Assembly (NCBI GenBank): GCA_947258385.1
Contig: CAMYII010000082.1
Span: 1 to 34,505, forward strand
Origin: Acidiferrobacterales bacterium
GTDB taxonomy: Bacteria > Pseudomonadota > Gammaproteobacteria > Acidiferrobacterales > SZUA-150
DNA length: 34,505 nucleotides
Direction: 5' to 3'
This document shows, piece after piece, positions 23,948 to 32,144 of the stretch (position 1 is the first letter of the stretch; each line of letters starts with the position of its first letter). The notes below the pieces were generated by a model that had not been told where the DNA came from, did not search any database, and worked only from the letters and a program-made list of their open reading frames with translations. The translations under genes were made by a program, and so were the position numbers.

Positions 23948-24446
23948 TTTTAGCCGACATAAGGCGGCTGAGAAGGCTCCGGACCAGGCGCCTTCTGACA
24001 CCGCAAATCTGCGGCTAGTGCTGCGCCTCTGGCACGAACACGGCCGGGGTGCGACCGCTTGACGTTGTTAATCGGGGAACCATGCTGCATGGGTTTATTG
24101 TTAAGCACCAGCTCCGCTGTGATCGACCGTTGCTGCCGCTGAGCCGCCTACCCGAGATCGCGCCCGGAAAGACGATCCCGCGCTGACAGCCGCTCCATAA
24201 TGAGCGCCTTTGTGTCTTAAGAAATCTCTGAATAACTCCATCCATAGACTTATTGCATCCTTAGCTCCGCAGGCGGTAGATCCGTGTACCGCTACTCTAG
24301 CATCGCTTGGCCGCGGCGCAGGTGCTCGCTGCCTCCCTGCGGCTCGCCCCTTAAGGGGCTGGCGCGCAAATTCCATCCTTATTCGCATTCGGTACGTGCT
24401 TGTACACCGCTTCTCGCTCCCGGCGGATTTGTGCTCGCCTCGCTCC

Positions 24447-24476
24447 ATTATTCAAACACTTACGTGTTTGAATAAT
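24447..24476. repeat. perfect 13-bp inverted repeat
   Basis: ATTATTCAAACAC (24447-24459) pairs with GTGTTTGAATAAT (24464-24476) around TTAC. With the repeats at 24480-24495 and 24498-24526 it makes a hairpin series behind the membrane cytochrome gene. Confidence 0.75.
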
Positions 24477-24497
24477 AACGGTCCGTCCCTGGACCAC

Positions 24498-24526
24498 AGG
24501 AAGCTCTGACTTAATCAGAGCTTCCT
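24498..24526 (-). terminator. perfect hairpin just after the membrane cytochrome gene
   Basis: AGGAAGCTCTGA (24498-24509) pairs with TCAGAGCTTCCT (24515-24526) around CTTAA. It begins four bases after the stop codon at 24530. No T run follows on the minus strand; an A-rich or T-rich tail is missing, so it may act in RNA 3' protection or as a weak terminator. Confidence 0.45.
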
Positions 24527-24529
24527 TAA

Positions 24530-25285
24530 CTAGATAACGTCTTCCTCGACGTTGAGCTCGAGAGCACCCTTGTAAAACCACATCTGGTAGATTGACACCA
24601 CCCATTCAATGGCGAAGCAAACGCCCATCATCGCACCGCTGATCAAGACGATCCACGCGAACGGCGCATAGATTTTCGTCAAATACCAGGAGGCGATATC
24701 GGCGATGATCGCCAGAAACGGAATGGCCACGACCACGGATTTTACCCACGGCGGATTCATATGGGCATGCGAGAAGATAATGCTCACGATGAAGAAAATG
24801 AAAGTAATGCCGAACAGATGGATATGGGAGACCCGGATCAACGTGAAGATTGTCATGCCGGTATCGAGCTGCACCATTTCCATCGCCTTGGCGTATCCCA
24901 CCAGATTCGGAATATGGGGGTTGCTGCCGTCATGACAGCGGATGCAACGATTCTCCATGACCTTATCGATCTCGGCATCGTATTGCTGGCGTGTCGCGCC
25001 GCCGCGCACCCAGGCCGTGATCATAGCCGCTTCTTCCTGCGGCAGCATGGCCGCCATCGGGCCTTTAATGGCCGCCTCCATCCGGGTGTCCTGCTTGCTG
25101 CCACTGTAGGCGATGATCAGGTCGTCGACCGACAGCATCGGATTTCCGTCGCGCCCCGCATGGGACCCAAAAACGTGAAGCATGGCAAACATATAGCCGA
25201 TACCCAGTACCACCAGAGTCAGCGTATACGCCACCCTCATCGCAGGCGGCAGCAGGGAATAATGTAGCCAGGGATTCGTATTCAT
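24530..25285 (-). CDS. membrane-bound monoheme c-type protein
   Basis: The 251-residue product starts after AGGAGGCCCCTGA. It has one N-terminal membrane span (about 18-40), a periplasmic domain with one heme site (C114-H118, ENRCIRCHDGSNPHI), and then three more spans (about 143-168, 178-200, 208-235). MVQLDTGMTIFTLIRVSHIHLFG and SHAHMNPPW contain histidines near membrane borders that might bind heme or quinone. It is followed, upstream in the operon, by the monoheme PSCyt1-like lipoprotein (25317), 31 bases away, so the two may form an electron-transfer pair. I do not know the family's function; similarity to cytochrome c-fused membrane proteins of the PuuD type is only by layout. Confidence 0.8.
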   Translation of the reverse strand: MNTNPWLHYSLLPPAMRVAYTLTLVVLGIGYMFAMLHVFGSHAGRDGNPMLSVDDLIIAYSGSKQDTRMEAAIKGPMAAMLPQEEAAMITAWVRGGATRQQYDAEIDKVMENRCIRCHDGSNPHIPNLVGYAKAMEMVQLDTGMTIFTLIRVSHIHLFGITFIFFIVSIIFSHAHMNPPWVKSVVVAIPFLAIIADIASWYLTKIYAPFAWIVLISGAMMGVCFAIEWVVSIYQMWFYKGALELNVEEDVI

Positions 25286-25316
25286 TCAGGGGCCTCCTCG
25301 TCACCTTGCGTCGTAC

Positions 25317-25691
25317 TCAGTTGTTTTTCGCGCCCTGATCGATCCATGTCTTGATAAGCTTGAGCTGCTCTGGCGCTAACGGCTTGCTGCCGCGGGGCAT
25401 GGCGACGGGGTCGTGCTCATACTCCATCATGATCACCAGCGTGCTGGCACCACTGTAGCCCGGCTTAGTGACGCTGCCGAATTTCGTCCCTTTCATGAGG
25501 TTCTCATAGCTTTCCATGCTGAGACCGCTGGCCTCGTAGCCGGGGCCTCCGGGCTGGTGGCAGGCCAGGCAGTGTTGCTCCAGAATCGGCATCACGTTCT
25601 TGGAGAAACTGACCTCCTTGGCACATCCTGCGCCCAGCATGACAAGTACAAGCATTAGTGCAGCTGCGAATATCATGTTTTTTGGAGACAT
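25317..25691 (-). CDS. monoheme c-type cytochrome lipoprotein (PSCyt1-like)
   Basis: The ATG at 25691 follows AGGGAAGTAATA; an upstream TTG at 25709 is less likely. The 124-residue product has a lipoprotein signal ending LGAGC (Cys23) and one heme site C41-H45 (HCLACHQPGG). LMKGTKFGSV and IKTWIDQGAKNN are almost identical to the paralogue at 7578-7949. The gene pairs with the membrane heme protein immediately downstream. A candidate FNR box lies about 310 bases upstream, and both genes could be under low-oxygen control. Confidence 0.88.
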   Translation of the reverse strand: MSPKNMIFAAALMLVLVMLGAGCAKEVSFSKNVMPILEQHCLACHQPGGPGYEASGLSMESYENLMKGTKFGSVTKPGYSGASTLVIMMEYEHDPVAMPRGSKPLAPEQLKLIKTWIDQGAKNN

Positions 25692-26249
25692 TATTACTTC
25701 CCTCGTCAATGGATTGCACTAATTCATAATATTATTTAATTGCGATACATTGTATCAATTGTTCGTGATTTGCCTGAGCCATGTCAAGCTGGGTGATTTC
25801 TGCAACGATTTGATAATTTCATCAGACCTTCGCTCGCGCGAGTCCGCGCGCACGGCTGCAGTACAATCATGCCGAGAGTCGCAAGGGAAGCGGCGCAGGT
25901 GATCTCCTGCACGCAACAACACCCCCTCCCGCCTGTTGAGAACAGCGTCCATGATGCCTTCCAAGCGTCGGCATAATACTAAAAGAGCCCCGGCTCCGTT
26001 TTGATAAATATCAATTCGATGGGCCGATAGCCGTCGCGTGTTCCACCGCACCGCGGCTCGGCGGCCGTACGGTTCGTCGAAAAGGCGCGACAACTGCGTC
26101 ATTACCGGCCCAAATACTCCAGCAAATCAGCAAATTACCCAAGTTACTCGTCGCCCCGCAAGTTCTGGTATTCTATAATTAATTTTTGATCATATTTTTG
26201 CAAAAGATCGGTATTCCCGACCGAAACGATCAGGTAAAAACGCGAGCCC
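25692..26249. other. intergenic region between divergent genes
   Basis: No gene is supported; a 115-residue minus-strand frame at 25755-26102 looks random. The interval holds a GATACATTGTATC palindrome (about 25742-25756) next to the lipoprotein gene and an FNR box at 26001-26014. It should contain promoters for both the minus-strand cytochromes and the plus-strand regulator. Confidence 0.6.
26001..26014. promoter_or_regulatory. perfect FNR-type box near the FNR-like gene
   Basis: TTGATAAATATCAA is an exact TTGAT-N4-ATCAA palindrome. It lies 236 bases before the start of the FNR-like regulator and about 310 bases before the divergent cytochrome pair, so it may serve autoregulation or the cytochrome promoter. 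Confidence 0.65.
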
Positions 26250-26984
26250 GTGCTATCCTGCCACTGCCAAATCGGCCAATGCATCATGTGTGAGGCACAC
26301 CTGTTCTCGGGACTTGGTGCCGAACAGGTCTGCCAGATCCAGGGAATGGTTTCTAAACGCAGTTACCGGCCGCACGAGATACTTTTTCGTGAAAAGGATC
26401 CGGATGCTTACCTTTTTCTGCTCAGGGAAGGACAGGTCAAGTTGACCACATCGCTGCCCGACGGCAGGCAGCAGATTCTCGGTCTTCGGGTCGCGGGGCA
26501 TCTTCTCGGTTTCGCGACCCTCGATGACCGTGCCTATCCCTATACGGCGGAAGCCCTAACAGCTGTGCAGGTATGCATCATCAGGCACCGAAGCATGCTG
26601 CGGGTGCTGCGGCAAAACCCGGAGGTGTCCCTGCGCCTGATCAGGATGCTGAACGATGAACTCGAACGATCCCAGGCGCTGATCCGCGACCTGGGTCTGA
26701 AAACCGCCAGCGAGAAAGTCGCCTCTTTTGTGCTCTCATTGGTCCCGCGCCGGGCGCCGTACCCGAAAAGCGTTTCCTTGGTCTTGTCCCGGCAGGAGAT
26801 CGCCGGCATGCTGGGATTGACCGTTGAGACGGTGAGTCGCACCATCGCCGAATTCAAACGCACGGGGGTCATCCAGACACCGCATAAACAAATCCTTATC
26901 CTCGACATGGGCCGTTTGAGAACACTGGCGGGATCCAATCCCGAGCTCAACGAAGACAACAAGCAGGTCATCCCCATTAACTAG
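26250..26984 (+). CDS. Crp/FNR-family regulator with N-terminal cysteines (FNR-like)
   Basis: The 244-residue protein begins at GTG, keeping four N-terminal cysteines (C4, C6, C11, C14) and C109 in the cyclic-nucleotide-like domain; FNR uses three N-terminal cysteines and one later cysteine for its [4Fe-4S] oxygen sensor. The sensory domain (residues 18-120) has the usual LFREKDPDAYLFLLREGQVKL pattern, followed by a dimer helix and a winged helix-turn-helix (residues 175-225). The recognition helix reads TVETVSRTIAEFK, with E193, S196 and R197 at the positions that read TTGAT in FNR. If translation began at the later ATG (26286), most of the cysteines would be lost, so GTG is preferred. It is the only plus-strand gene in this half. 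It probably controls the boxes at 7012, 23934 and 26001. Confidence 0.92.
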   Translation: MLSCHCQIGQCIMCEAHLFSGLGAEQVCQIQGMVSKRSYRPHEILFREKDPDAYLFLLREGQVKLTTSLPDGRQQILGLRVAGHLLGFATLDDRAYPYTAEALTAVQVCIIRHRSMLRVLRQNPEVSLRLIRMLNDELERSQALIRDLGLKTASEKVASFVLSLVPRRAPYPKSVSLVLSRQEIAGMLGLTVETVSRTIAEFKRTGVIQTPHKQILILDMGRLRTLAGSNPELNEDNKQVIPIN

Positions 26985-27233
26985 TTTATTACGCCGATCA
27001 CAACACCTCGCCTTACACGGCAACGGGTGGTCCACACCCTGGTTCTCACGGCCGTCCCCCTATTTCATGCGCAACGTCAAGGGCGTGCTCGAACTCAATA
27101 TCGACTTACTGGAAGCGGACGCCGACATTGACTTCGTCGGCCAGGAAACCAAAGAAGACTAGATACGGTCGGGCTTCGATGTTGCCTTTTAGCGGGTAAG
27201 GATCGGGCAGATGCTGCCGTTCACCCGGGGCCT

Positions 27234-27605
27234 CTAAGCGTCGGGACATACTACCAGACTCCCGCGGTACATTCGCATCTGGCAGGTGAATTCGTACTCG
27301 CCGGGTGTGGGCAGCGTGATCGTCATGTCGACGGGCTCGTTCAGCGGCAGCTCGGCGCTGATCCCAAGCGCGTCGAATAGCACTTTTTCCGCGCAGGGGC
27401 TCGGGTCCTTGCGGACAAAACGCAGCGTCACCGGCCGACCCGCGGGCACCTCGATCCGCGCCGGCGTATAGACGCCATCGGCAACCAGCACCTCTACGGG
27501 CGCATCGGTCCCAACGGCACGTGCCCGGGGTTTGGATAGCCAGAACCACCACACGATCAGGCCCATCAGGCCGACGCCGCCAAGATTAACCAGCCAGGCG
27601 CTCAC
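27234..27605 (-). CDS. membrane-anchored cupredoxin-domain protein
   Basis: I chose the GTG at 27605, aligned with the membrane segment SAWLVNLGGVGLMGLIVWWFW; the frame extends upstream to 27737 without similarity. The 123-residue product has one N-terminal span and a cupredoxin fold (VLVADGVYTPARIEVPAGRP, LRFVRKDPSPCAEKVLF, PGEYEFTCQMRMYRGSL). The usual type-1 copper histidines are absent; Cys71, Cys108, Met110 and Met112 could bind Cu(I) instead. Membrane proteins of this kind are often encoded near Cu(I)-ATPases, as here (CopA 1.2 kb upstream). A role in copper delivery or storage at the membrane is likely. Confidence 0.82.
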   Translation of the reverse strand: MSAWLVNLGGVGLMGLIVWWFWLSKPRARAVGTDAPVEVLVADGVYTPARIEVPAGRPVTLRFVRKDPSPCAEKVLFDALGISAELPLNEPVDMTITLPTPGEYEFTCQMRMYRGSLVVCPDA

Positions 27606-27714
27606 CTGCGTGGCGCCCTTCGCGGATCGTGGCCCGCAACGGTGCGGGCTCGCCGATACGCCGCCGCGCCACGCGCGCGTCCACCCGCAACAGGAACCCG
27701 AGGGTTTTTCATGG

Positions 27715-28662
27715 CTAGAAACAATGCTGCAGGCCAAGCTTAATGGCCCACGACTCCCAGTTGACCTCGTTCAAACGCTGAACGCCCACGCTGCCGTCAG
27801 AACCGAAAAACCGGATAATGCCGGGATCGGTGGACCAGTCCTCGAACCTGAAATCGGCGCTGAGCGAGGTGGTGCCTCTTGTCTGATAGCGCGCACCAAC
27901 CGACAGCACATAACCGCTGCCGTCCGCCTCATGCTCGAAGCTCTTGGGGTGGGCAAAATCGTTGCGCAGGTTCCAATTCGCCTCGGCGTAGTAATCGGCC
28001 AGATGGTACTCGAAGCGCCCGGACACCGTGAAGCGCGTGCCGGTCTCGGCCTGCAGCTCGATACCGAACCAGGGCCCCCACCATTCCGCATCGAAGGTGC
28101 TGTTCAAGCCGGGAAAAGGCCCGACCGGCGGTGTCGGCGGGACATGAGCAGGTGATGCGATGGTCTGATAACCGTTCGTCATCCGCAGGTTCTGCTCGTG
28201 ATAGGAGAAGCCGATCAGCGGGGTCACGCGCAGCGTGCGTCCGGTCGCCGCATTGGGATACAGCAGCCGGGGCCCCCAGCCCGCGGCGAAGTCCAGCACG
28301 TCATCACCGTCGCCGTCATTTTCTGAACGCGACCATTCGAGCGTGCGATCATTGCCATCATAATCGGAGTCCTGATTCTTGCCGTCGGTGATCGAGCCGT
28401 AGGTCAATGACGCCTCGAGATAGGACTCATTCGCCAAATCAAATGTGAGCTTACCCCTCAACTCGATGATTTCCAGGTCGCTCCAGGTGAGCTCCGAGAT
28501 GATGTTCGGACCTAAGACACCGCCGCCGATGTTCCAGTCCAACTCCGCGCGGCGGTAGCCGATGCCGAAATCCAGCGCTTTCTCGCTGGCGGCAGTGGCC
28601 GCATCCGCAAGGGCTGCGGTGGCCACCAATAATATCGCGCCAAGTTTTACCCACCGCCGCAT
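27715..28662 (-). CDS. outer-membrane beta-barrel protein, unassigned
   Basis: The 315-residue product has a cleavable signal (about 1-24, ending AATAA) and a strand-rich mature part ending in a terminal phenylalanine (LGLQHCF), the usual signal for barrel assembly. Asp-rich loops (DSDYDGNDRT, SENDGDGDD) may bind divalent metal. The segments GFSYHEQNLRM and GRFEYHLADYYAEANWNLRN are distinctive; the pattern resembles small omptin-like or related barrels, but I cannot confirm the omptin catalytic residues. It lies 165 bases after CopA in the copper cluster, so it may take part in metal export or sensing. An upstream palindrome (28764-28780) may be its control site. Confidence 0.75.
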   Translation of the reverse strand: MRRWVKLGAILLVATAALADAATAASEKALDFGIGYRRAELDWNIGGGVLGPNIISELTWSDLEIIELRGKLTFDLANESYLEASLTYGSITDGKNQDSDYDGNDRTLEWSRSENDGDGDDVLDFAAGWGPRLLYPNAATGRTLRVTPLIGFSYHEQNLRMTNGYQTIASPAHVPPTPPVGPFPGLNSTFDAEWWGPWFGIELQAETGTRFTVSGRFEYHLADYYAEANWNLRNDFAHPKSFEHEADGSGYVLSVGARYQTRGTTSLSADFRFEDWSTDPGIIRFFGSDGSVGVQRLNEVNWESWAIKLGLQHCF

Positions 28663-28763
28663 CAGCCAGCTTTTTCCCTTGTCATTCTAATACGCCCGGC
28701 CATTGGGTTCATATCTGAAGTTTAGCCTTGTGATTGACCGGTGCGGTGCCTTGACAGCTTATA

Positions 28764-28780
28764 GGCCGTACCGTACGGCC
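28764..28780. promoter_or_regulatory. 17-base palindrome in a candidate long-spacer promoter
   Basis: GGCCGTAC-C-GTACGGCC is a perfect dyad. On the minus strand it lies between a TTGTCG (-35-like) and a TATAAG (-10-like) sequence with a 20-base spacer. MerR-family regulators act on such long-spacer promoters with a dyad between the boxes. It is upstream of the barrel gene at 28662. Confidence 0.4.
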
Positions 28781-28827
28781 AAGCGACAACCCTGGGGCCA
28801 CCCTTGCGGCCGCGCGCCGCGCGGGAT

Positions 28828-31086
28828 TCATGCGGGCCGGGTGCCGGACTTGAACCAACGCAGCCGGTTGGCGTTGCTGACGACGGTCACCGAGGACATG
28901 GCCATGGCCGCACCTGCAATCATGGGATTTAGTAAGCCGGCCTGGCCTAGAAGGGGGAACAAGACGCCGGCCGCGATGGGGATGCCGAGAGTATTGTAGA
29001 TAAAGGCGCCGAATAGATTTTGCTTGATGTTACGTACCGTGGCCTTGGATATGCCTATGGCATCGGGCACGCCGTGTAAGGAGCCGCGCATCAGCGTCAC
29101 ATCGGCACTCTCTATCGCGACATCGGTACCGGTACCGATGGCAAAACCGACATCCGCCCGGGCCAGCGCCGGAGCATCGTTGATACCGTCTCCCACCATA
29201 CCGACGACTTCGCCCCGCGCCTGGAGCTCGGCCACCTTGTCGGCCTTGTCTTGCGGCAAGACTTCCGCCATGACCTCGTCTACACCCACCTGCTTTGCCA
29301 CCGCTTCCGCCGTCACCGGGTTGTCCCCGGTGAGCATCACAACCTTGAGCCCGATTCCATGCAGGCGCTGGATCGCCGCGGTGGAATCGGCCTTGATGGG
29401 ATCGGCCACCGCAATAATCCCGGCGACACGTCCATCCACCGCCAAATACATTGCTGTCTGTGCCTGCGCGGCGAGCGCCTTCACGCGCTCCGGCATGTTA
29501 CCCAGCGCAATGCCTTCCCGCTTCATCAGCTTCACGTTGCCAAACAACACAGCGCGGCCATCCACCAGTCCCTTCACACCGTGACCGGCGATGGCTTGAA
29601 AGTTGGAGACTGACAGCGGCTGTAACGCTTTATGCTTGGCCGCATCCACAATGGCCTCGGCCAGTGGATGCTCGGATCCGGTTTCTATGCTGGCCGCCAG
29701 GCGCAGTAACTGCTCCGGATCAAAACCCTCACCCGGGACCAGGCTCGTCACCGTCGGCCGGCCCTCAGTGATGGTACCGGTCTTATCCAAGACCACCGCG
29801 GTGAGCCGGCCTGCGGTCTGTAAGGCCTCCCCCTTACGTATGAGCACGCCGAATTCCGCCGCCTTACCCACGCCCACCATGATTGACATCGGCGTAGCCA
29901 GCCCTAAGGCACAGGGACAGGCGATGATAAGCACGGTCATGGTTGCCACCAGCCTGTACACGGACTGTTCCACGGGACCAAAGTTGTACCAGACCAGAAA
30001 GGTCAGCACAGCGACCAGCAACACCGTCGGCACAAACACCGCCGAAATCCTGTCCGCCAGGCGGCCGATGGCCGGCTTGGCGTTCTGCGCTTGGCGCACC
30101 ATCTCAATGATGCGCGCCAGGGCCGTGTCCTTGCCGATGCGCGTGGCTTTATAAAGAAAAGTCCCGCTCTTGTTCAGCGTGCCGCCGACGACCTCGTCAC
30201 CCACCGCCTTTGCCACCGGCATGGGTTCACCGGTTAGCATCGATTCATCGACGCTGGAATGGCCGTCGATCACGACACCGTCGACCGCGATCTTCTCCCC
30301 CGGCCGCGCGCGCAGGGTCTCATCCAGACCGACCTCCTCGATCGGGACGTCCTGCTCCCTGCCGTTGCGAACGACACGCGCGGTCCTGGGCCGCAGGCCG
30401 ATCAGGCGCTTGATGGCCTCCGAGGTCTTGCCGCGGGCACGCATCTCCAGCGCCGAGCCGAGATTGATCAGCGCGATAATGATGGCCGCCGCCTCGAAAT
30501 AGACATGGCGTGCCGCCGATGGGACAAGATCAGGAAATAAGGTGATCAGCGTGGAATACACCCAGGCGGTGCCGGTGCCCAGCGCTATGAGGGTATCCAT
30601 GTTGGCGTTATGGGTCTTGAACGCCTTCCAGGCGCCGGTGTAGAAATGCCCGCCCGAGTACACCAGCACAAACAGGGTGGCGGCGGCGATCGCCAGCCAG
30701 AACACCCGCTCGCCCGGCGAGGCCAGCCCCGGCATGACGCCAAACAGTCCTGCAAGAAACAGTGGCACACCGATCAGACCGGCAACCAACGTCTTTCGCA
30801 GCAACCCGCGGTAATGCGCCCGCTCGGCGCTTTCTTTTTCGGCCTCGTCTTCCGCCCCGCGCAGCTCGGCCGCTTCATAGCCAGCGTCAACGACCGCTTT
30901 GATAAGTGTGCCGGCATCGGCGGATCCGCTCACGGTCGCGGTGTGCTCGGCGAAATTGACCGACGCCTCGGAGACCCCGGGAACGGCTTTCAGCGCGTTC
31001 TCGACCGTGGCCACGCAGCCTGCGCAACTCATGCCCGAGATCGACAGCCGGTGGGTTTCCTCGCTTGGTGCCGTCATCGGTGTCAT
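28828..31086 (-). CDS. copA: Cu(I)-exporting P-type ATPase CopA
   Basis: The 752-residue enzyme has one N-terminal metal-binding domain (GMSCAGC, C21 and C24), the transmembrane CPC motif (390-392, ACPCALG), the phosphorylation site DKTGT (434-438), TGEP (285-288), the HP dipeptide (473-474, SEHPLAEAI) and GDGINDAP near residue 640. [11 protein letters not shown] and [14 protein letters not shown] near the C-terminus match the conserved Cu(I)-binding residues in the last two helices of CopA. It pumps Cu+ from the cytoplasm to the periplasm. It lies 23 bases after the CopZ-like gene and is likely co-transcribed with it. An ATG at 31077 is an alternative start. No CueR-type regulator gene is in this window. 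Confidence 0.96.
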   Translation of the reverse strand: MTPMTAPSEETHRLSISGMSCAGCVATVENALKAVPGVSEASVNFAEHTATVSGSADAGTLIKAVVDAGYEAAELRGAEDEAEKESAERAHYRGLLRKTLVAGLIGVPLFLAGLFGVMPGLASPGERVFWLAIAAATLFVLVYSGGHFYTGAWKAFKTHNANMDTLIALGTGTAWVYSTLITLFPDLVPSAARHVYFEAAAIIIALINLGSALEMRARGKTSEAIKRLIGLRPRTARVVRNGREQDVPIEEVGLDETLRARPGEKIAVDGVVIDGHSSVDESMLTGEPMPVAKAVGDEVVGGTLNKSGTFLYKATRIGKDTALARIIEMVRQAQNAKPAIGRLADRISAVFVPTVLLVAVLTFLVWYNFGPVEQSVYRLVATMTVLIIACPCALGLATPMSIMVGVGKAAEFGVLIRKGEALQTAGRLTAVVLDKTGTITEGRPTVTSLVPGEGFDPEQLLRLAASIETGSEHPLAEAIVDAAKHKALQPLSVSNFQAIAGHGVKGLVDGRAVLFGNVKLMKREGIALGNMPERVKALAAQAQTAMYLAVDGRVAGIIAVADPIKADSTAAIQRLHGIGLKVVMLTGDNPVTAEAVAKQVGVDEVMAEVLPQDKADKVAELQARGEVVGMVGDGINDAPALARADVGFAIGTGTDVAIESADVTLMRGSLHGVPDAIGISKATVRNIKQNLFGAFIYNTLGIPIAAGVLFPLLGQAGLLNPMIAGAAMAMSSVTVVSNANRLRWFKSGTRPA

Positions 31087-31109
31087 CGTTGCGCTACACC
31101 TTCAGCGGA

Positions 31110-31328
31110 TCACCGGCTTTTGACCACCGCCGGATACCCGACCTCGGTCAGTGCCTGGGCCACGGCCTGGGGATCGACATCGCCCCTGACCACCGCGGTG
31201 CCGGCCTTGAGGTCGAATTCGGCGCCCACATAACCGGGCAATGCCGACAAGGCCTCCTTGGCCTTGGCGATACAGCCGTCGCATTTCATTCCGGTGACGT
31301 GAAACTGCGTCTCGGCTTGCGCGTTCAT
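31110..31328 (-). CDS. copZ: CopZ-like copper chaperone (HMA domain)
   Basis: The 72-residue product starts after AGGAGGTAAGTTAAGA and consists of one HMA domain with GMKCDGC (C16, C19). The pattern with AKAKEALSALPGYVGAEFDL and VDPQAVAQALTEVGYPA is that of small Cu(I) chaperones, which deliver Cu+ to CopA in the cytoplasm. It lies directly upstream of CopA. The N-terminal tail lacks membrane or export signals. Confidence 0.92.
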   Translation of the reverse strand: MNAQAETQFHVTGMKCDGCIAKAKEALSALPGYVGAEFDLKAGTAVVRGDVDPQAVAQALTEVGYPAVVKSR

Positions 31329-31594
31329 CTTAACTTACCTCCTGCGATCACTAGTTTGTTGAGATCGACAGACTCATTCCGGAACAGCCTTGATCTGGGG
31401 ACGATATTACGGAGTTCAAGCGAGCGCGGCCAGGACGCCCGATTGACCGGGTTGTTTCTGCACCTGCCACCTATGGAGCACTGTTGTATTGAGCGAACAG
31501 GCAGAAGAAGCCCGGCACACGCCTGCTTCGTACCGCACCGCGCCGACACAGGCACCCGGCAAAGAAGATTGTCAGTTAACAAGCATCAACCAGT
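31329..31594. other. gene-free interval
   Basis: I see no coding sequence, repeat or hairpin of note. It separates the CopZ/CopA genes from the DUF302 gene and may hold the promoter of copZ. Confidence 0.5.
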
Positions 31595-31984
31595 TCAGCC
31601 CAGGCTGTCGCGTACTCGCTCCAGGCGCTGACGCACCTCGGCGCCCAGCTCGTTGAGCTCATCGCGCTGCACGATGCCGAGCACCGCCGCCGGATCCATG
31701 AAGGCGACCGTGATCTTGCCGTCCTCCTCTTCCCGCACCACCACATTGCACGGCAGCAGCAAACCGATATCCGGCTCCGCCGTGATCGCCCTGTGAGCGA
31801 GTGGCGGGTTACAGGCGCCAAGAATGCGATAGGGCCTGCCCTCCACGCCTAACTTGGCCTTCATGGTCGCCTGCACGTCGATTTCGGTAAGCACGCCGAA
31901 GCCTTCCACCTTCAACGCCTCCGTCACGCGGTCGACCACAGAGCCGAACTTACCGGATACCTGAATGCTAAATCCATAATTCAT
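31595..31984 (-). CDS. DUF302 family protein
   Basis: The 129-residue protein starts after AGGTGCTCGC and has the DUF302 pattern: [48 protein letters not shown] and the helix at the end. Members are small cytoplasmic or exported proteins of unknown function, often beside copper or thiol-disulfide genes. Two cysteines (in GACNPP and LPCNVV) are conserved in the family. No signal peptide is visible. It follows the cytochrome/24-residue peptide pair and precedes copZ. Confidence 0.9.
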   Translation of the reverse strand: MNYGFSIQVSGKFGSVVDRVTEALKVEGFGVLTEIDVQATMKAKLGVEGRPYRILGACNPPLAHRAITAEPDIGLLLPCNVVVREEEDGKITVAFMDPAAVLGIVQRDELNELGAEVRQRLERVRDSLG

Positions 31985-32048
31985 GCGAGCACCTCATATT
32001 GTCTCTTAATGTTCGTATTGAAAACCGCGGACTGTGCTTGTCGCCCGC

Positions 32049-32123
32049 TTATTTATCCATGAGCAGATATTTAATCAAGGCGGCAATAACCAAAATGACA
32101 ATAATCCAGATCGCAATACCCAT
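32049..32123 (-). CDS. 24-residue single-pass membrane peptide
   Basis: This frame runs from an ATG (32123) to TAA (32049), 22 bases after the stop codon of the cytochrome c gene. The product is almost wholly hydrophobic (MGIAIWIIVILVIAALIKYL, then LMDK) with a charged C-terminus, as in very small respiratory-complex subunits such as CydX or CcoQ-type peptides. A GGGGT sequence eight bases before the start is a possible ribosome-binding site. It is in the gap between two genes of one operon, where a real small gene would be expected. Existence is likely but not proven. Confidence 0.55.
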   Translation of the reverse strand: MGIAIWIIVILVIAALIKYLLMDK

Positions 32124-32144
32124 TATTTATTACCCCAAAAAAAT

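Larger units (their letters stand above)
23838..24529. other. long gene-poor interval with FNR box and hairpins
   Basis: Reading frames here give no recognisable protein. The upstream part (23880-23950) is AT-rich and includes a perfect FNR box. The downstream part carries three successive inverted repeats (24447-24526). The middle part (24000-24440) is GC-rich and could be decayed coding sequence, but I recognise nothing. Confidence 0.55.

Noticed and set aside
24213-24240. CTTAAGAAATCTCTGAATAA resembling an insertion-sequence end, with a similar AAGGAACCTCTGATTTATT at 8077
   Set aside because: No transposase, no target duplication and no partner inverted end were found.
24015-24448. Overlapping minus-strand frames of 76 and 115 residues
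   Set aside because: No recognisable protein pattern; the region may be decayed sequence but I cannot show from what.
25755-26102. Minus-strand 115-residue frame in the cytochrome/FNR intergenic region
   Set aside because: Composition looks random, no Shine-Dalgarno is seen, and the frame covers an FNR box.
31325-31582. Minus-strand 85-residue frame upstream of copZ
   Set aside because: It overlaps the copZ start and its ribosome-binding site and has no domain pattern.
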